Below, piece after piece: positions 28,688 to 39,082 of a DNA stretch of 64,000 nt (within the stretch, counting starts at the first letter, position 1; each line of letters starts with the position of its first letter). The translations under genes were made by a program, and so were the position numbers. A model generated the notes under the pieces. It saw only the letters and a list, made by a program, of their open reading frames with translations. It was not told where the DNA came from and made no database searches. This stretch comes from Ferrovaceae bacterium (lineage in GTDB: Bacteria; Pseudomonadota; Gammaproteobacteria; Burkholderiales; Ferrovaceae), in assembly GCA_027449685.1 (NCBI GenBank), contig DAIDLC010000006.1:1-64000 (forward strand), given 5' to 3'.

Positions 28688-29275
28688 ATGGTCCACAAAA
28701 ACCTGATGACGTTTTTTTCTGAAAGAATCAACGTGCTGATCGGTGCACTGCTGCTGGGGGTATCGACCCTGCCCGCGATGGCTTGGGAGATGGCCGGGAC
28801 AAAGACCATTGCACTGCACACCCGCGACGGACAGACCTTGACCATTGGCACGGTGTCCTTTCAGCCGCAGGCAAAGGTTACTCATTTTACCTTGCACCTG
28901 GACTACGGAAAGTTCAAGGACTATTTCCTGTCCATGAAAGAATTCAAATGCCTGGAAGGCCCGCAGGAGGTTCAGTGCTACGTGCCTTATCCGTACTCCA
29001 ACCCTTCCACGGTTACGCCAGATGACCTGCGTTGGCTGGAACATGCCTTGTTGTTTTTATACAAATTGCCACGAGATTTTGGCGCCAACCTCTGGAACGG
29101 CCTGTATTACAAAATGACACGCACCGATCAGGGATTGGTGGGTCTCCCGCAGGCTATCGACCTCAATTTGATTTCCGCGCCGCCGGATAACCTCCTGAAT
29201 CCACCGTATACGCCCGCCGACCGGAGCGACATTCCTGTAGGCAGTCGCTGGATCACCTCGCTGACGATTCAATAG
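28688..29275 (+). CDS. Hypothetical secreted protein
   Basis: ORF with N-terminal signal sequence; no family recognised. Confidence 0.6.
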   Translation: MVHKNLMTFFSERINVLIGALLLGVSTLPAMAWEMAGTKTIALHTRDGQTLTIGTVSFQPQAKVTHFTLHLDYGKFKDYFLSMKEFKCLEGPQEVQCYVPYPYSNPSTVTPDDLRWLEHALLFLYKLPRDFGANLWNGLYYKMTRTDQGLVGLPQAIDLNLISAPPDNLLNPPYTPADRSDIPVGSRWITSLTIQ

Positions 29276-29443
29276 CCGAGCCCATCCGCGGACCCAAGTA
29301 GGCGCTGGTGGACGGTTGTTCCTGATGCCTGGGACCGTGTGAGCCCTCAGAATCGGTCCCTTATATCCGGGCTATCCGGGGGACAGTGGTCGTCTCGTCG
29401 GCGGGTTGGATCCGCATCCAAGCGTCCACTGCCCTTTTGGTCT

Positions 29444-30547
29444 CTAAATCAGAGAGAGTAGAGCGGCAGGGATCTCGCTCAGTTGGGCCTTGATGCCCAC
29501 CAGATCCACGGTAGTGCCACTGCCATGGGCGATTTCCGTATATGGTCCGGTACTGCTGCCCTGATAGAACAGCAGATAGGAGCTATTGGTCCCGTTGGTG
29601 CTGGTCTCTTGAACAAATCCCGGGCTGATTTGGTTGAAGCTGACCTGGGAGGAAGGCGTGATGGTGGCAGAGGATCCATTGGCGAATAATTCCTGCATCT
29701 GGGTTACTGCGCCGTTGGACCCAAAGGTAAAGTTCACACGATCTTCCGGTTGCACTGCAAGCAGCGTGGTTGCTGTTCCGGGTTGAATGGTGGTGGTAGA
29801 CTCAGCTGCCACCGCATAGAGCGTGGAGCCAGAGGGTTGCGTGTAGGTGGTGCTTTCGATACTGTGTCCTTCGATCGAGGTTTCGGTAATCGTCGAGCCG
29901 TTGACTGTAAAGGTTGCCGTGGGTGAAATGTGCTGATTCTCGCTAACCGAGAAATTGGAACCGGAAAAAACTTCTTGGACACCGGTAACTTGCCCTCCTG
30001 AAAGCGTGAAGGTATAGCCTTTGGTAAAACCGGAAGCCGTTGTGGTGCTTGGATTGGCCCAAGTGGTTGTGTCCTGCGTGACTTGATACAAATTACTGCT
30101 GGTGGCTTCGGGGGAATACTGAAGGACTTCCGTGGAGCTAGTCCCTGTGATCGTTTCAGTTACGGTATTGGCAGTAGTGTCCACAGTGAAGGTAGCATTG
30201 GTGGGTAGATTCATGTTGAAAGTCCAGTTACCATCCACATGGGTCATCCCGGTGACCTGACCCGAGGTGATGGTAAATCCGAACCCCTGAGGCGTAGTAA
30301 GCCCCCCGCCGAACCCGTGGTTGCCATCACCGCCACCGAACCCGTGGTTGCCATCACCGCCGCCGAACCCGTGGTTGCCATCACCGCCACCAAAGCCCTG
30401 ATTACCGCCACCGTTGTCGTCTTCTGAGTTGTTACCGAGCCCCTGGCTGGAAGAAAAAAATCCATTACTACTGGAGGTCGAAGACCCGCTGGGTGAATTG
30501 TAGATGCCGTTAAAAAAAGAATGTTCCATATAATCAGATTGTTCCAT
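29444..30547 (-). CDS. Hypothetical repeat protein with N-terminal GFGGGDGNH repeats
   Basis: 367 aa ORF; tandem 9-aa repeats, then Thr/Ser-rich beta-type sequence. Confidence 0.6.
   Translation of the reverse strand: MEQSDYMEHSFFNGIYNSPSGSSTSSSNGFFSSSQGLGNNSEDDNGGGNQGFGGGDGNHGFGGGDGNHGFGGGDGNHGFGGGLTTPQGFGFTITSGQVTGMTHVDGNWTFNMNLPTNATFTVDTTANTVTETITGTSSTEVLQYSPEATSSNLYQVTQDTTTWANPSTTTASGFTKGYTFTLSGGQVTGVQEVFSGSNFSVSENQHISPTATFTVNGSTITETSIEGHSIESTTYTQPSGSTLYAVAAESTTTIQPGTATTLLAVQPEDRVNFTFGSNGAVTQMQELFANGSSATITPSSQVSFNQISPGFVQETSTNGTNSSYLLFYQGSSTGPYTEIAHGSGTTVDLVGIKAQLSEIPAALLSLI
30309..30389 (-). repeat. Three 27-bp tandem coding repeats (unit encodes GFGGGDGNH)
   Basis: ccgaacccgtggttgccatcaccgcc[a/g] three times, degenerate fourth. 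Confidence 0.9.
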
Positions 30548-30858
30548 GGTTTTGCTCCTCAGGTTACGCGGGGTTGCGTTTATCGATATGGGAAATTATC
30601 ACATAAAATAAATTTAAATGCTAGTATTTTTTCTGGGGAGAGCCTGAGCCTTGACAGAAGTGCTCTGGGCAGTACGACCAGGTCACGGCGGGTGAGCAAT
30701 TGATTACACCTGTAAAGCTCGGTTCGTGATACAAGGAGTGCAGCAATATGAAACCTCCGGGTGCAGGCAGCCTGATGAACGATGAACACGCGTAACGTCC
30801 AGAGCGCTTGTACTGGAGCAAACCCTTCCTTTGAACAAACACGATGAGAGCGTTAACG

Positions 30859-31347
30859 ATGACTTCAGTACGACAATGGGCTGGCTCGATGGTATTTGTA
30901 TGTACCGCTTTTTGGGTTGGGCCGGTGATGGCTCATGGGGATGTCACGCCACATCCGGTGGATACGTCGACCCTCAAACCACTAGGCAAGGATTGGATCG
31001 AGCCTAATCCGTACCGCGGCAACGACAAGGCGGTGGCTGTTGGGGCCGAAGGCTATCTGCATAATTGTGCAGCTTGCCACGGTTTAAATGCGGTATCGGG
31101 GGGGGTGGCGCCAGACTTGCTGGCACTGAATCGTGATTGTCTGGCATTTCCCTCAGGGCCAAAGCGGGAGGATTGTCTGAAGGACGTGGATGATTACTTC
31201 AAGGATGTCACCCTCAACGGCCGCAAAAACAGCGAAGGACGTATCATCATGCCGGCTTATGGAAGCGTGTTTACGCAGGAGGCCGTGTGGGCCATCAAGT
31301 CCTATATCGATGCGCGCAGCGTGCAGGAACAGGACAAACAAAAATGA
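30859..31347 (+). CDS. Cytochrome c-550 PedF-like
   Basis: HGDVTPHPVDTSTLKPLGKDWIEPNPYRGN...CAACHGLNAVSGGVAPDL; CLAFPSGPKREDC. Confidence 0.75.
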   Translation: MTSVRQWAGSMVFVCTAFWVGPVMAHGDVTPHPVDTSTLKPLGKDWIEPNPYRGNDKAVAVGAEGYLHNCAACHGLNAVSGGVAPDLLALNRDCLAFPSGPKREDCLKDVDDYFKDVTLNGRKNSEGRIIMPAYGSVFTQEAVWAIKSYIDARSVQEQDKQK

Positions 31348-32961
31348 CTATACCGTCCATTGCGTAGGTTGAGCGCTGAGCCAATAGGAGCGATACGGTT
31401 CTGGAAGGTCACCGCAATTGTTCTGCGCAGACTGCAAAAGAATGTTTTCTGGCAGATCGGTCAGGATGTGCGCCAGGGAGACCACCGTACCGCTGGACAT
31501 TCTGCGCATGAGATGGTGTTTATCGATGCGGGCAGGGTTGTCTAATCCCGTGGCAGCTGTGAGTTCCATCAAGGCTTGCAAGGTGTGCTGATGATAGTTC
31601 CTGACTCGCGCTGCCCGGTCTGTCACCACCAGCGCGCGTTGCCGCAAGGGGTCCTGGGTGGTGATGCCTGTAGGGCAATGCCCCGTATGACAGTTTTGCG
31701 CTTGAATGCAGCCCAGGGCAAACATGAATCCTCGGGCCGCATTGCACCAGTCGGCTCCCATAGCCAAAGTCCGCAGGAGATCAAAGGCAGAAATGATCTT
31801 GCCCGAAGCCCCCAGTCGAATCTGCTGGCGCAGACCCAAACCGCGTAAGGTATTGTGAACCAGATGTAGTCCCTCCTGTAACGGCATTCCTACGTGGTCT
31901 GTAAATTCCAGGGGCGCAGCACCCGTTCCTCCCTCTGCGCCATCGATGACGATAAAGTCTGGCGTGATCCCTGTGTTGTGCATGGCCTTGGCCAGAGCAA
32001 ACCACTCCCAAGGGTGGCCCAGACATAACTTGATGCCCACGGGCTTTCCGCCCGCGTGTTCGCTGAGCATTTCCAGCCACTGCAGAAGTTCGATGGGAGT
32101 ACTGAAAGCCGTGTGAGCGGCTGGCGAAATACAGTCCTGTCCCAAAGGCACACGGCGCGTTTGGGCAATTTCCGGGGTAACCTTTCCAGCGGGCAAAACA
32201 CCGCCATGACCGGGTTTGGCACCTTGAGAGAGCTTGATCTCGATCATTTTGATCTGTGGCTGTTGTGCGACTTCGGAAAATCGCTCCAGACTGAATGCCC
32301 CCTCTGGAGTGCGACACCCAAAATATCCCGAGCCAATATTCCAGATCAAATCACCCCCATGAACCACGTGATGGGTAGAAACCGATCCTTCCCCGGTATC
32401 GTGTGCAAAATTTCCCAGTTTTGCCCCCAGATTCAACGCTTGAATGGCGTTTCCGGAAAGAGCGCCAAAACTCATGGCGGAAATGTTCAATAAAGATAAG
32501 GAGACGGGCTGTTTTCGACGCGGGCCCACAAGGATACGAAAATCTGCCGATTCCGGTTTTCCTGGAACCATGGCGTGATTGAGCCATTCGTAACCAGCCG
32601 CATAAACGTCCATGCGTGTCCCAAAGGGGCGCTTATCCGTCTGGTGCTTGGCCCGTTGATACACAATGGCACGCATGGTGCGTGAAAAGGGGGTGGGAGT
32701 GATGTCATCTTCAACAAAATACTGGCGGATCTCTGGGCGAATATATTCCAGGATAAAACGCAGATTTCCCAGAATGGGATAATTCCGGCGAACGGCGTGG
32801 TGGGGTTGCCAAAGATCCAGAAGCCCCAGTAAAAACAGCAAAAAACAGCCAAACCCAAGCCCGTGTAACCACGGGCTCAAATGAGGCAAGCCCAGAAGGA
32901 GCAGCGAGCAGACCCAGGATAGATGCAGGGGCAGATAGCGGCGGACCAACCATTTTCTCAT
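31348..32961 (-). CDS. FMN-binding glutamate synthase family protein
   Basis: NISAMSFGALSGNAIQALNLGAKLG, EIKLSQGAKPGHGG, VIDGAEGGTGAAPLEF. Confidence 0.92.
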   Translation of the reverse strand: MRKWLVRRYLPLHLSWVCSLLLLGLPHLSPWLHGLGFGCFLLFLLGLLDLWQPHHAVRRNYPILGNLRFILEYIRPEIRQYFVEDDITPTPFSRTMRAIVYQRAKHQTDKRPFGTRMDVYAAGYEWLNHAMVPGKPESADFRILVGPRRKQPVSLSLLNISAMSFGALSGNAIQALNLGAKLGNFAHDTGEGSVSTHHVVHGGDLIWNIGSGYFGCRTPEGAFSLERFSEVAQQPQIKMIEIKLSQGAKPGHGGVLPAGKVTPEIAQTRRVPLGQDCISPAAHTAFSTPIELLQWLEMLSEHAGGKPVGIKLCLGHPWEWFALAKAMHNTGITPDFIVIDGAEGGTGAAPLEFTDHVGMPLQEGLHLVHNTLRGLGLRQQIRLGASGKIISAFDLLRTLAMGADWCNAARGFMFALGCIQAQNCHTGHCPTGITTQDPLRQRALVVTDRAARVRNYHQHTLQALMELTAATGLDNPARIDKHHLMRRMSSGTVVSLAHILTDLPENILLQSAQNNCGDLPEPYRSYWLSAQPTQWTV

Positions 32962-33348
32962 GCGGGACTTCTCCAAGGGATTACCGGGAACTGGCGTTGT
33001 GCGTTTCCCAGAAAGATCCTCCTCCTCGCTTTGGTTCTGGAGGACGACCGCCAGATTCAAACAGACTCCTTTCTACCACTGGGTACGCAAAAAAGTATTG
33101 CAAAAGGTGAGCCGACTTACAATAACCCAAAGAAATGCATATTCTTGTAAATACTCAAATTGGTTATTGACGAAGGCCTGTGGTCTGTTTAACATCCGTC
33201 ATAAAAGGTCCCCGACTATTACAGATTTCCCCTCATTGGCTGTAAATCGGTCATCTGACGTCTGGTCGGCTTCCTGTGTCTGGCCCCTTTGTCCGCTGCG
33301 GTATGCAACCGGGCCGTTTTTCACTCCAAGACTGACGAGATCGAAGCG

Positions 33349-35451
33349 ATGTCCATGAGCAATCATTCCCTGTTGTTGAAGCGCGTTTTTTTGATCGTCA
33401 GCGGTTTTATGGTCAGTATGCTCAGTGGAGTTCTTGCGGCCCAGGATCACCCGGGGGACACTCGGGAGCAGCCGACCGACGCGCTGGTGGCGCGTGATGG
33501 GACGGGCGATGTGGCCGATCTTCTTACCCGCGGCACCTATTTGGCCCGCATGGGAGACTGTGAGGCCTGCCACACCGCACCAGGGGGCAAGCGCTTTGCC
33601 GGGGGGGTCCCCTTCAAGACGCCGGTAGGTGTCATCTACTCCACCAATATCACTCCGGAGCCCGTCAGCGGCATTGGGCGCTATACCTTTGAGCAATTTG
33701 ATCGCGCCATGCGCCAAGGTGTTGCGGCGGACGGCCACCCCCTCTATCCCGCCATGCCCTTTCCGTCGTTTGCCAAGGTGTCGGCCGAAGATATGCGGGC
33801 GTTGTACACCTACCTGATGAAAGCGGTTGAGCCGGTGCGCCAGACCAATCGGGAAAGCGATATTCCTTGGCCTTTCAGTATGCGCTGGCCTTTATCCCTC
33901 TGGAAGCTGTTCTTTCTGGACGACACGCCGTTTACCCCCGACACGACCCACGATGCAAGCTGGAATCGTGGGGCGTATATCGTTCAAGGTCTTGGACATT
34001 GCGGCTCCTGCCACACGCCACGGGGCATTGGTTTTCAGGAAAAGGCCATGGATCAGCACGGGGTCCGGGGGGTCGATTTCCTGGCAGGCTCTACCGTGGA
34101 AGGCTGGCATGCCAAGAACATTCGCGGGATTGCTACAGCAGCCGAACTGGTGCAATTACTCAAAACCGGACGCAATGCGCACACCAGTGTCTATGGCACG
34201 ATGACGGAAGTGGTGCACTTTAGCACGCAATACCTCTCTACTGCGGATCTGGATGCGGTGGGCCAGTATCTGGAAAGCCTGCCACCCGTTCAAAGGCAGA
34301 CAGCGGTTCGGAAAACTCCGGTAGCAAGTAAACCAGACGCGCTTTTCACCACGGCAGGGGGCCTGGGTTACGTTCAGTTTTGCGCCAGTTGTCATCGGCT
34401 GGATGGCCGGGGTGTAGCCCCCTTGTTTCCCCCGCTGGCAGGCAATTCGGCCATTTTATCCGAAGATCCCACCTCGCTGATCCATATCCTTCTGGAAGGT
34501 GGCCAAACGGCGCAAACCCAAGCTACTCCACGCAGCTTTGCCATGCCGGAATATGGGGGGCTGAGTGATGCGGAACTGGCCCAGATACTGAGCTTCATCC
34601 GTTCCCAGTGGGGCAATGATGCAGGGGCCATTTCGGCCAGGAATGTTGCCAACGTACGCCAGGAAGTGCTGACCCGTGCCCCTGTACCCCCTGCTTTCAA
34701 TCCGCCGCGGTTGGCAACCATCCTGCAGCAAGCCAACGCCCAGGAGGTCATTCGTGGTGTGCAGCTGATCCTCGATACTAAAAGAATGCTGCCCCAGCAG
34801 GTGGGCGCTCAAATGAATTGCACCAGTTGTCATCTGCAGATCGGAACCATGGCCAAAGCCTCACCGTATGTGGGGCTGGCGGGGATATTCCCGGCTTATT
34901 CGCCGCGTGCCGGTCGGGTTATCGACTTGCAGGAGCGCATCAATGGGTGCATGAAACGCTCCATGAATGGCAAGCCGTTAGCGCGGGATTCTCAGGAAAT
35001 GCGGGAGATGGTGGCTTACTTTGAGTGGCTGCGGCAGTTTGCCACGGCCCAGGACAAAACGCCCGGGCGCGGCATCGGGCACATCCCATCTACGCTGGTT
35101 CCGGACCCTGTACATGGCGCCAAGGTCTACCAGGATGCTTGCGCAGTGTGCCATGGCAAGGACGGAGAGGGAACCCGGGAGGCCGATGGGGCCTTGCAAT
35201 TCCCGCCCTTATGGGGACCAGATTCCTTCAATCTGGGTGCAGGGATTGCCCGCACCTTCAAGGCCGCGGCTTTCGTCAAAAGCAATATGCCCATCGCGCA
35301 TGGCCCAGGGTTTCCCCTGGGCCAAGGGGGGTTGACGGATCAGGATGCCGTGGATGTGGCGCAGTATTTTACGCATCAACCGCGTCCTGATTTCGCCGCT
35401 AAACCGCACGATTGGCCCAGGGACCCCAAACCTGCAGACGCCCGATACTGA
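33349..35451 (+). CDS. Five-heme c-type cytochrome: AdhB-like triheme part fused to TsdA-like (thiosulfate dehydrogenase) diheme part
   Basis: CEACH, CGSCH, CASCH then CTSCH, CAVCH; N-half TPVGVIYSTNITPEP..., C-half INGCMKRSMNGKPLARDSQEM...FPPLWGPDSFNLGAG. Confidence 0.85.
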   Translation: MSMSNHSLLLKRVFLIVSGFMVSMLSGVLAAQDHPGDTREQPTDALVARDGTGDVADLLTRGTYLARMGDCEACHTAPGGKRFAGGVPFKTPVGVIYSTNITPEPVSGIGRYTFEQFDRAMRQGVAADGHPLYPAMPFPSFAKVSAEDMRALYTYLMKAVEPVRQTNRESDIPWPFSMRWPLSLWKLFFLDDTPFTPDTTHDASWNRGAYIVQGLGHCGSCHTPRGIGFQEKAMDQHGVRGVDFLAGSTVEGWHAKNIRGIATAAELVQLLKTGRNAHTSVYGTMTEVVHFSTQYLSTADLDAVGQYLESLPPVQRQTAVRKTPVASKPDALFTTAGGLGYVQFCASCHRLDGRGVAPLFPPLAGNSAILSEDPTSLIHILLEGGQTAQTQATPRSFAMPEYGGLSDAELAQILSFIRSQWGNDAGAISARNVANVRQEVLTRAPVPPAFNPPRLATILQQANAQEVIRGVQLILDTKRMLPQQVGAQMNCTSCHLQIGTMAKASPYVGLAGIFPAYSPRAGRVIDLQERINGCMKRSMNGKPLARDSQEMREMVAYFEWLRQFATAQDKTPGRGIGHIPSTLVPDPVHGAKVYQDACAVCHGKDGEGTREADGALQFPPLWGPDSFNLGAGIARTFKAAAFVKSNMPIAHGPGFPLGQGGLTDQDAVDVAQYFTHQPRPDFAAKPHDWPRDPKPADARY

Positions 35452-35489
35452 TGAGCGGTGCTATCTTGTCCGCTCGGGCCCTTGTTACA

Positions 35490-36101
35490 TCATGAATTGA
35501 CGGCGTTAGGCTGAAGGTTTTGGGCCACGAAGTCCCAGTTCACCAGACTCCAGAAGGCGTCGAAATAGCGGGGACGCTCGTTGCGATAATCCACGTAATA
35601 GGCGTGCTCCCACACATCACAGGTCAGTAGCGCCAGTTGATTCCATTGCAGGGGATTTTCGGCATCATTGCTGTTACGAATGGCCAGAGAACCTTCTGCG
35701 GTTTTTACCAGCCAGGTCCAGCCCGAGCCAAATTTGGTGGTGGCGGCGGTCTTGAATTGCGCTGCAAACTGCTCGAAAGATCCAAAACTGCGGTCGATGG
35801 CGGCGGCCAGTTCTCCGCTGGGTTTGGTGCTGGGTTGCGGGGTGAGTCCATACCAGTAAAAATTGTGATTCCACACCTGCGCGGCATTATTGAACAGGGG
35901 ACCGCTGGCCTTTTTGATGATCTCCGGCAAGGACAGGGTCGCAAATTCGGTTCCTTGGATAAGTTCATTCAATTTATTGACATAGGCACGGTGATGCTTG
36001 CCATAGTGATACTCTAGCGTTTCTTGCGAAATTTGGGGAGCCAGTGCATCCATGGAGAAGGGTAAGGTCATGAGTTCATGGGTCATTTCGATTTCTTCCA
36101 A
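35490..36101 (-). CDS. sodB: Superoxide dismutase (Fe type)
   Basis: YHYGKHHRAYVNKLN, FNNAAQVWNHNFYW, DVWEHAYYVDYRNERPRY. Confidence 0.95.
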   Translation of the reverse strand: MEEIEMTHELMTLPFSMDALAPQISQETLEYHYGKHHRAYVNKLNELIQGTEFATLSLPEIIKKASGPLFNNAAQVWNHNFYWYGLTPQPSTKPSGELAAAIDRSFGSFEQFAAQFKTAATTKFGSGWTWLVKTAEGSLAIRNSNDAENPLQWNQLALLTCDVWEHAYYVDYRNERPRYFDAFWSLVNWDFVAQNLQPNAVNS

Positions 36102-36282
36102 AGTAGTTGGTAACTAGTTGAAGCCATTATAGTTTACAGCGAAAACAAGGCCTTCGTACAGGGGCTTGATGGGTTATCTTACCGCATTTTGATACCAGGC
36201 CGGTGCCAAGCGCGCGCCCCAGGCATCCCGTAACGAGCGCAGGGGCGTTGGGTGGGCGCTGGGGCATCAGGGCAATCCGTAC

Positions 36283-37275
36283 ATGTCAGGAGAAGAAGAT
36301 TTGAGTAGCGATGACAGCATGACCCAACTCAGGGACCCGCAACCGGTTGACGTCTCACAGGTCGGCAGGCAAGCCCCAGCCCTGGAGGCCTGTGCTCGCC
36401 GCTTGGAGCAGCATCCAGATTATAGAGTGCTGCGGCGCTTGCCGACGTGCTTTACCACCCAGGCAAAACCCGCTGGTGGCGTGGCCAGCGCCCTGCTTGT
36501 GGATACGGAAACCACCGGGCTCAACCCGGAGGTCGACGAATTGATCGAACTGGGCTTGGTGCGTTTTGAGTTTGATACGGCCACGGGTTTGGCGTTACGC
36601 GTGGTGCAAAGCTACGATGGGCTGGAACAGCCGGCAGGGGGGATTCCTCCCGGCGCAACCCGCATTCATGGGATTACCGAGGCCATGGTGAGTGGCCAGC
36701 GCATCGATGATGCCCGCGTGAACGCCTTGCTGCGTGGTGTGTCTTTGGTCATTGCGCATAACGCCACTTTCGATCGACAGTTTGTGGAGAAACGCCTGCC
36801 CCAGTTCCGGTCGGTTCCCTGGAGCTGTTCACTGAAGGAAATTCCTTGGGCGGAAGAGGGGTTTGGTTCGGCCAAGCTGGATTATCTTTTAGGGTGTATC
36901 GGTTTTTTTCATGAGGCGCACCGGGCTGAAGCGGATTGCATGGCCCTGCTGCATATCCTGCAATATCCTCTGCCGGTGAGTGGTGTGGTGGGGATGCAGC
37001 ACCTGTTACGAGCCCAGCAAACACCAGGAGTCAAAATCTGGGCCAGGAACAGCCCTTTTGATAACAAGGACCAGCTTAAAACTCTGGGTTATCGGTGGGA
37101 CGCCGCAGAACGTTGCTGGGTGCTGGAGACGACTCGAATGGATCTGGAGGAGGACTTGTCACGTCTCAAACAGTCCGGATATAACGGCAAGGCGGCCCGG
37201 GTCGAGCTGGAAACACGGGATGCGCTGACGCGCTATTCCAACCGACCGGGAGAGCGCAGCCAGCGGCTCATCTAG
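36283..37275 (+). CDS. DnaQ-like 3'-5' exonuclease
   Basis: LLVDTETTGLNPEVDELIELGLVRF, HNATFDRQF, HRAEADCMALL. Confidence 0.85.
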   Translation: MSGEEDLSSDDSMTQLRDPQPVDVSQVGRQAPALEACARRLEQHPDYRVLRRLPTCFTTQAKPAGGVASALLVDTETTGLNPEVDELIELGLVRFEFDTATGLALRVVQSYDGLEQPAGGIPPGATRIHGITEAMVSGQRIDDARVNALLRGVSLVIAHNATFDRQFVEKRLPQFRSVPWSCSLKEIPWAEEGFGSAKLDYLLGCIGFFHEAHRAEADCMALLHILQYPLPVSGVVGMQHLLRAQQTPGVKIWARNSPFDNKDQLKTLGYRWDAAERCWVLETTRMDLEEDLSRLKQSGYNGKAARVELETRDALTRYSNRPGERSQRLI

Positions 37276-37335
37276 CAGACCGTTCCTGTGCCGTTTTCAG
37301 GGATGCCTTGGGAGGAGTCGGAAGATTTGGTCCGC

Positions 37336-38937
37336 TCACCCCGCTGGAGAAATACCCGGGCGGCGTCTTTTCCATTTGACGATGCGGCGATAACTGACTA
37401 CGTAGTACAGGCAATACCCCAGGGTCAACAGCAGGAGAGCCTGTGTGGAAAACCAGACGGTGCTGGCCAGCAGGGACAATAGAAGAATGGGGAGAAGAAT
37501 ATACCGCGCCACGCAGTTATTGCGCGTTAATTGGCTGACGCTGGATCCGTTACTGCCGCAACGGGGGACGATGCGTCGATAGATCAAGGTGTGCAAGTGC
37601 AGGGCATCGGGCTGACCGGGTGAACGACCGCGGATGATTTTGCGCCGATACATGCTAAACAGGGTCTCGAAGACCGGGTAGATCAGCAAGACCACTGGGT
37701 ACCAAGGGGATACGTCGGGATTGCGGCTGGTAAGAAGCACCGCTTGTTCCGCCAACATGAAGCCCACCAGGTAGGCGCCGCCATCTCCCAGAAATAATTT
37801 TCCCCGGGGCCAGTTCCACACCAGAAAGCCCAGCAGACAACCGGCCAAAGCCAAAGAAGCGGCAAACACGAGGGGGTCGCCCACGCGGTTGGCCACAAAG
37901 GCCAGACCGGCAGAGACGATCAGCGCATAGGTGGCGGAGAGTCCGTTGAAACCATCGATGATGTTAAGCGCGTTGGCAACACCTCCCACCCCCACAATGG
38001 TGATGACCAGGGCAACAGGAACGATTTGCATAAGCGTGTCGACCCCTGGGATGTGCAGGTGGGTCAGGATGCCATTGAGCAGCCAGGCAGCCAGAGAGGC
38101 GGACAGCATGGTCAGGAGCAGACGTTCCAGAACACCCACCCGGCGGGTCACGTCCTCGATGATGCCACCTAAAAAAGCCGGTGTGCTGCACAGGATGAGC
38201 AAGCCGAATTCCCGTTGCAGAATGCCATCGGCGGTAAACAGCATGAAACTGGCACAAGCAGTCAAACCGGCAATCAGTCCGAGCCCGCCGATGCGCGGTG
38301 TGGGGTGTTGGTGCATTTTTTGTGGACCGCCACCCACCCCGTCCCGGGTAAAATGACCATGCATATGTTCGGATTTGACGATCAGGGTGCACACCAGCCA
38401 GGAAACCAAGACCGCCAAGACACCGATCGCGAGAGACAAGATGGTTTGAGCCGCAGGCAGGGAAGACTTATCGTGGCTCAAGGGCCGGGTGCCATGCGCA
38501 GGGACACATTGAAAAGGCTCCGGGGTGAGAGAACTGATATTGAACCGACCCTCCTGGCAGGCTAACAAGGCTTGTTGGGGATTATCCGAGGCAAACAGCA
38601 CGACCCCATTGCGCATTCGGGTAGAGACAAAGGGTAAGGGAGGATCCTCCAAGGCCTGGGCCAGGTCCTCAGGGAGTTGTTGGAGGCAGGAGATGTGGCT
38701 GACGCTGCAAGTGGGGCATGCGGCCAGAAGCCTGCGCGCGGTTCTTCCGGACACTTCCTCACAGCTGGGTTGGGTGGAAAACGCGTGATACACGTAAGTC
38801 AATCGCAAGCCGGCGGGGTTGTGCACGGCGATCTCTATGACGGGGTAGTACTGGATGGCATGGCGCACGGAGGCCATGGCACCGACCAGAATCAGCAGGA
38901 TGGTGACGAGCAGCGCGACCGTATGTTTTTTCATCAT
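37336..38937 (-). CDS. MraY/WecA-like glycosyltransferase family 4 with N-terminal extension
   Basis: TPRIGGLGLI, NALNIIDGFNGLSA, LFLGDGGAYLVGF. Confidence 0.88.
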   Translation of the reverse strand: MMKKHTVALLVTILLILVGAMASVRHAIQYYPVIEIAVHNPAGLRLTYVYHAFSTQPSCEEVSGRTARRLLAACPTCSVSHISCLQQLPEDLAQALEDPPLPFVSTRMRNGVVLFASDNPQQALLACQEGRFNISSLTPEPFQCVPAHGTRPLSHDKSSLPAAQTILSLAIGVLAVLVSWLVCTLIVKSEHMHGHFTRDGVGGGPQKMHQHPTPRIGGLGLIAGLTACASFMLFTADGILQREFGLLILCSTPAFLGGIIEDVTRRVGVLERLLLTMLSASLAAWLLNGILTHLHIPGVDTLMQIVPVALVITIVGVGGVANALNIIDGFNGLSATYALIVSAGLAFVANRVGDPLVFAASLALAGCLLGFLVWNWPRGKLFLGDGGAYLVGFMLAEQAVLLTSRNPDVSPWYPVVLLIYPVFETLFSMYRRKIIRGRSPGQPDALHLHTLIYRRIVPRCGSNGSSVSQLTRNNCVARYILLPILLLSLLASTVWFSTQALLLLTLGYCLYYVVSYRRIVKWKRRRPGISPAG

Positions 38938-39082
38938 ATGCATGGGGTAGTGGGCGAACACTCATCCAGGATTCTGCACTCATTATAGGTTTTAGGGAAA
39001 TCCGGGGCAACACAGGGGGACTACAACCATGCAGGAGAATCCCGACCAAGCGGGTGTTGCAGAGGGAACGGAACCAGACGGC

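Noticed and set aside
30309-30389. Possible CRISPR-like repeats
   Set aside because: Units are contiguous with no spacers and are in-frame coding repeats
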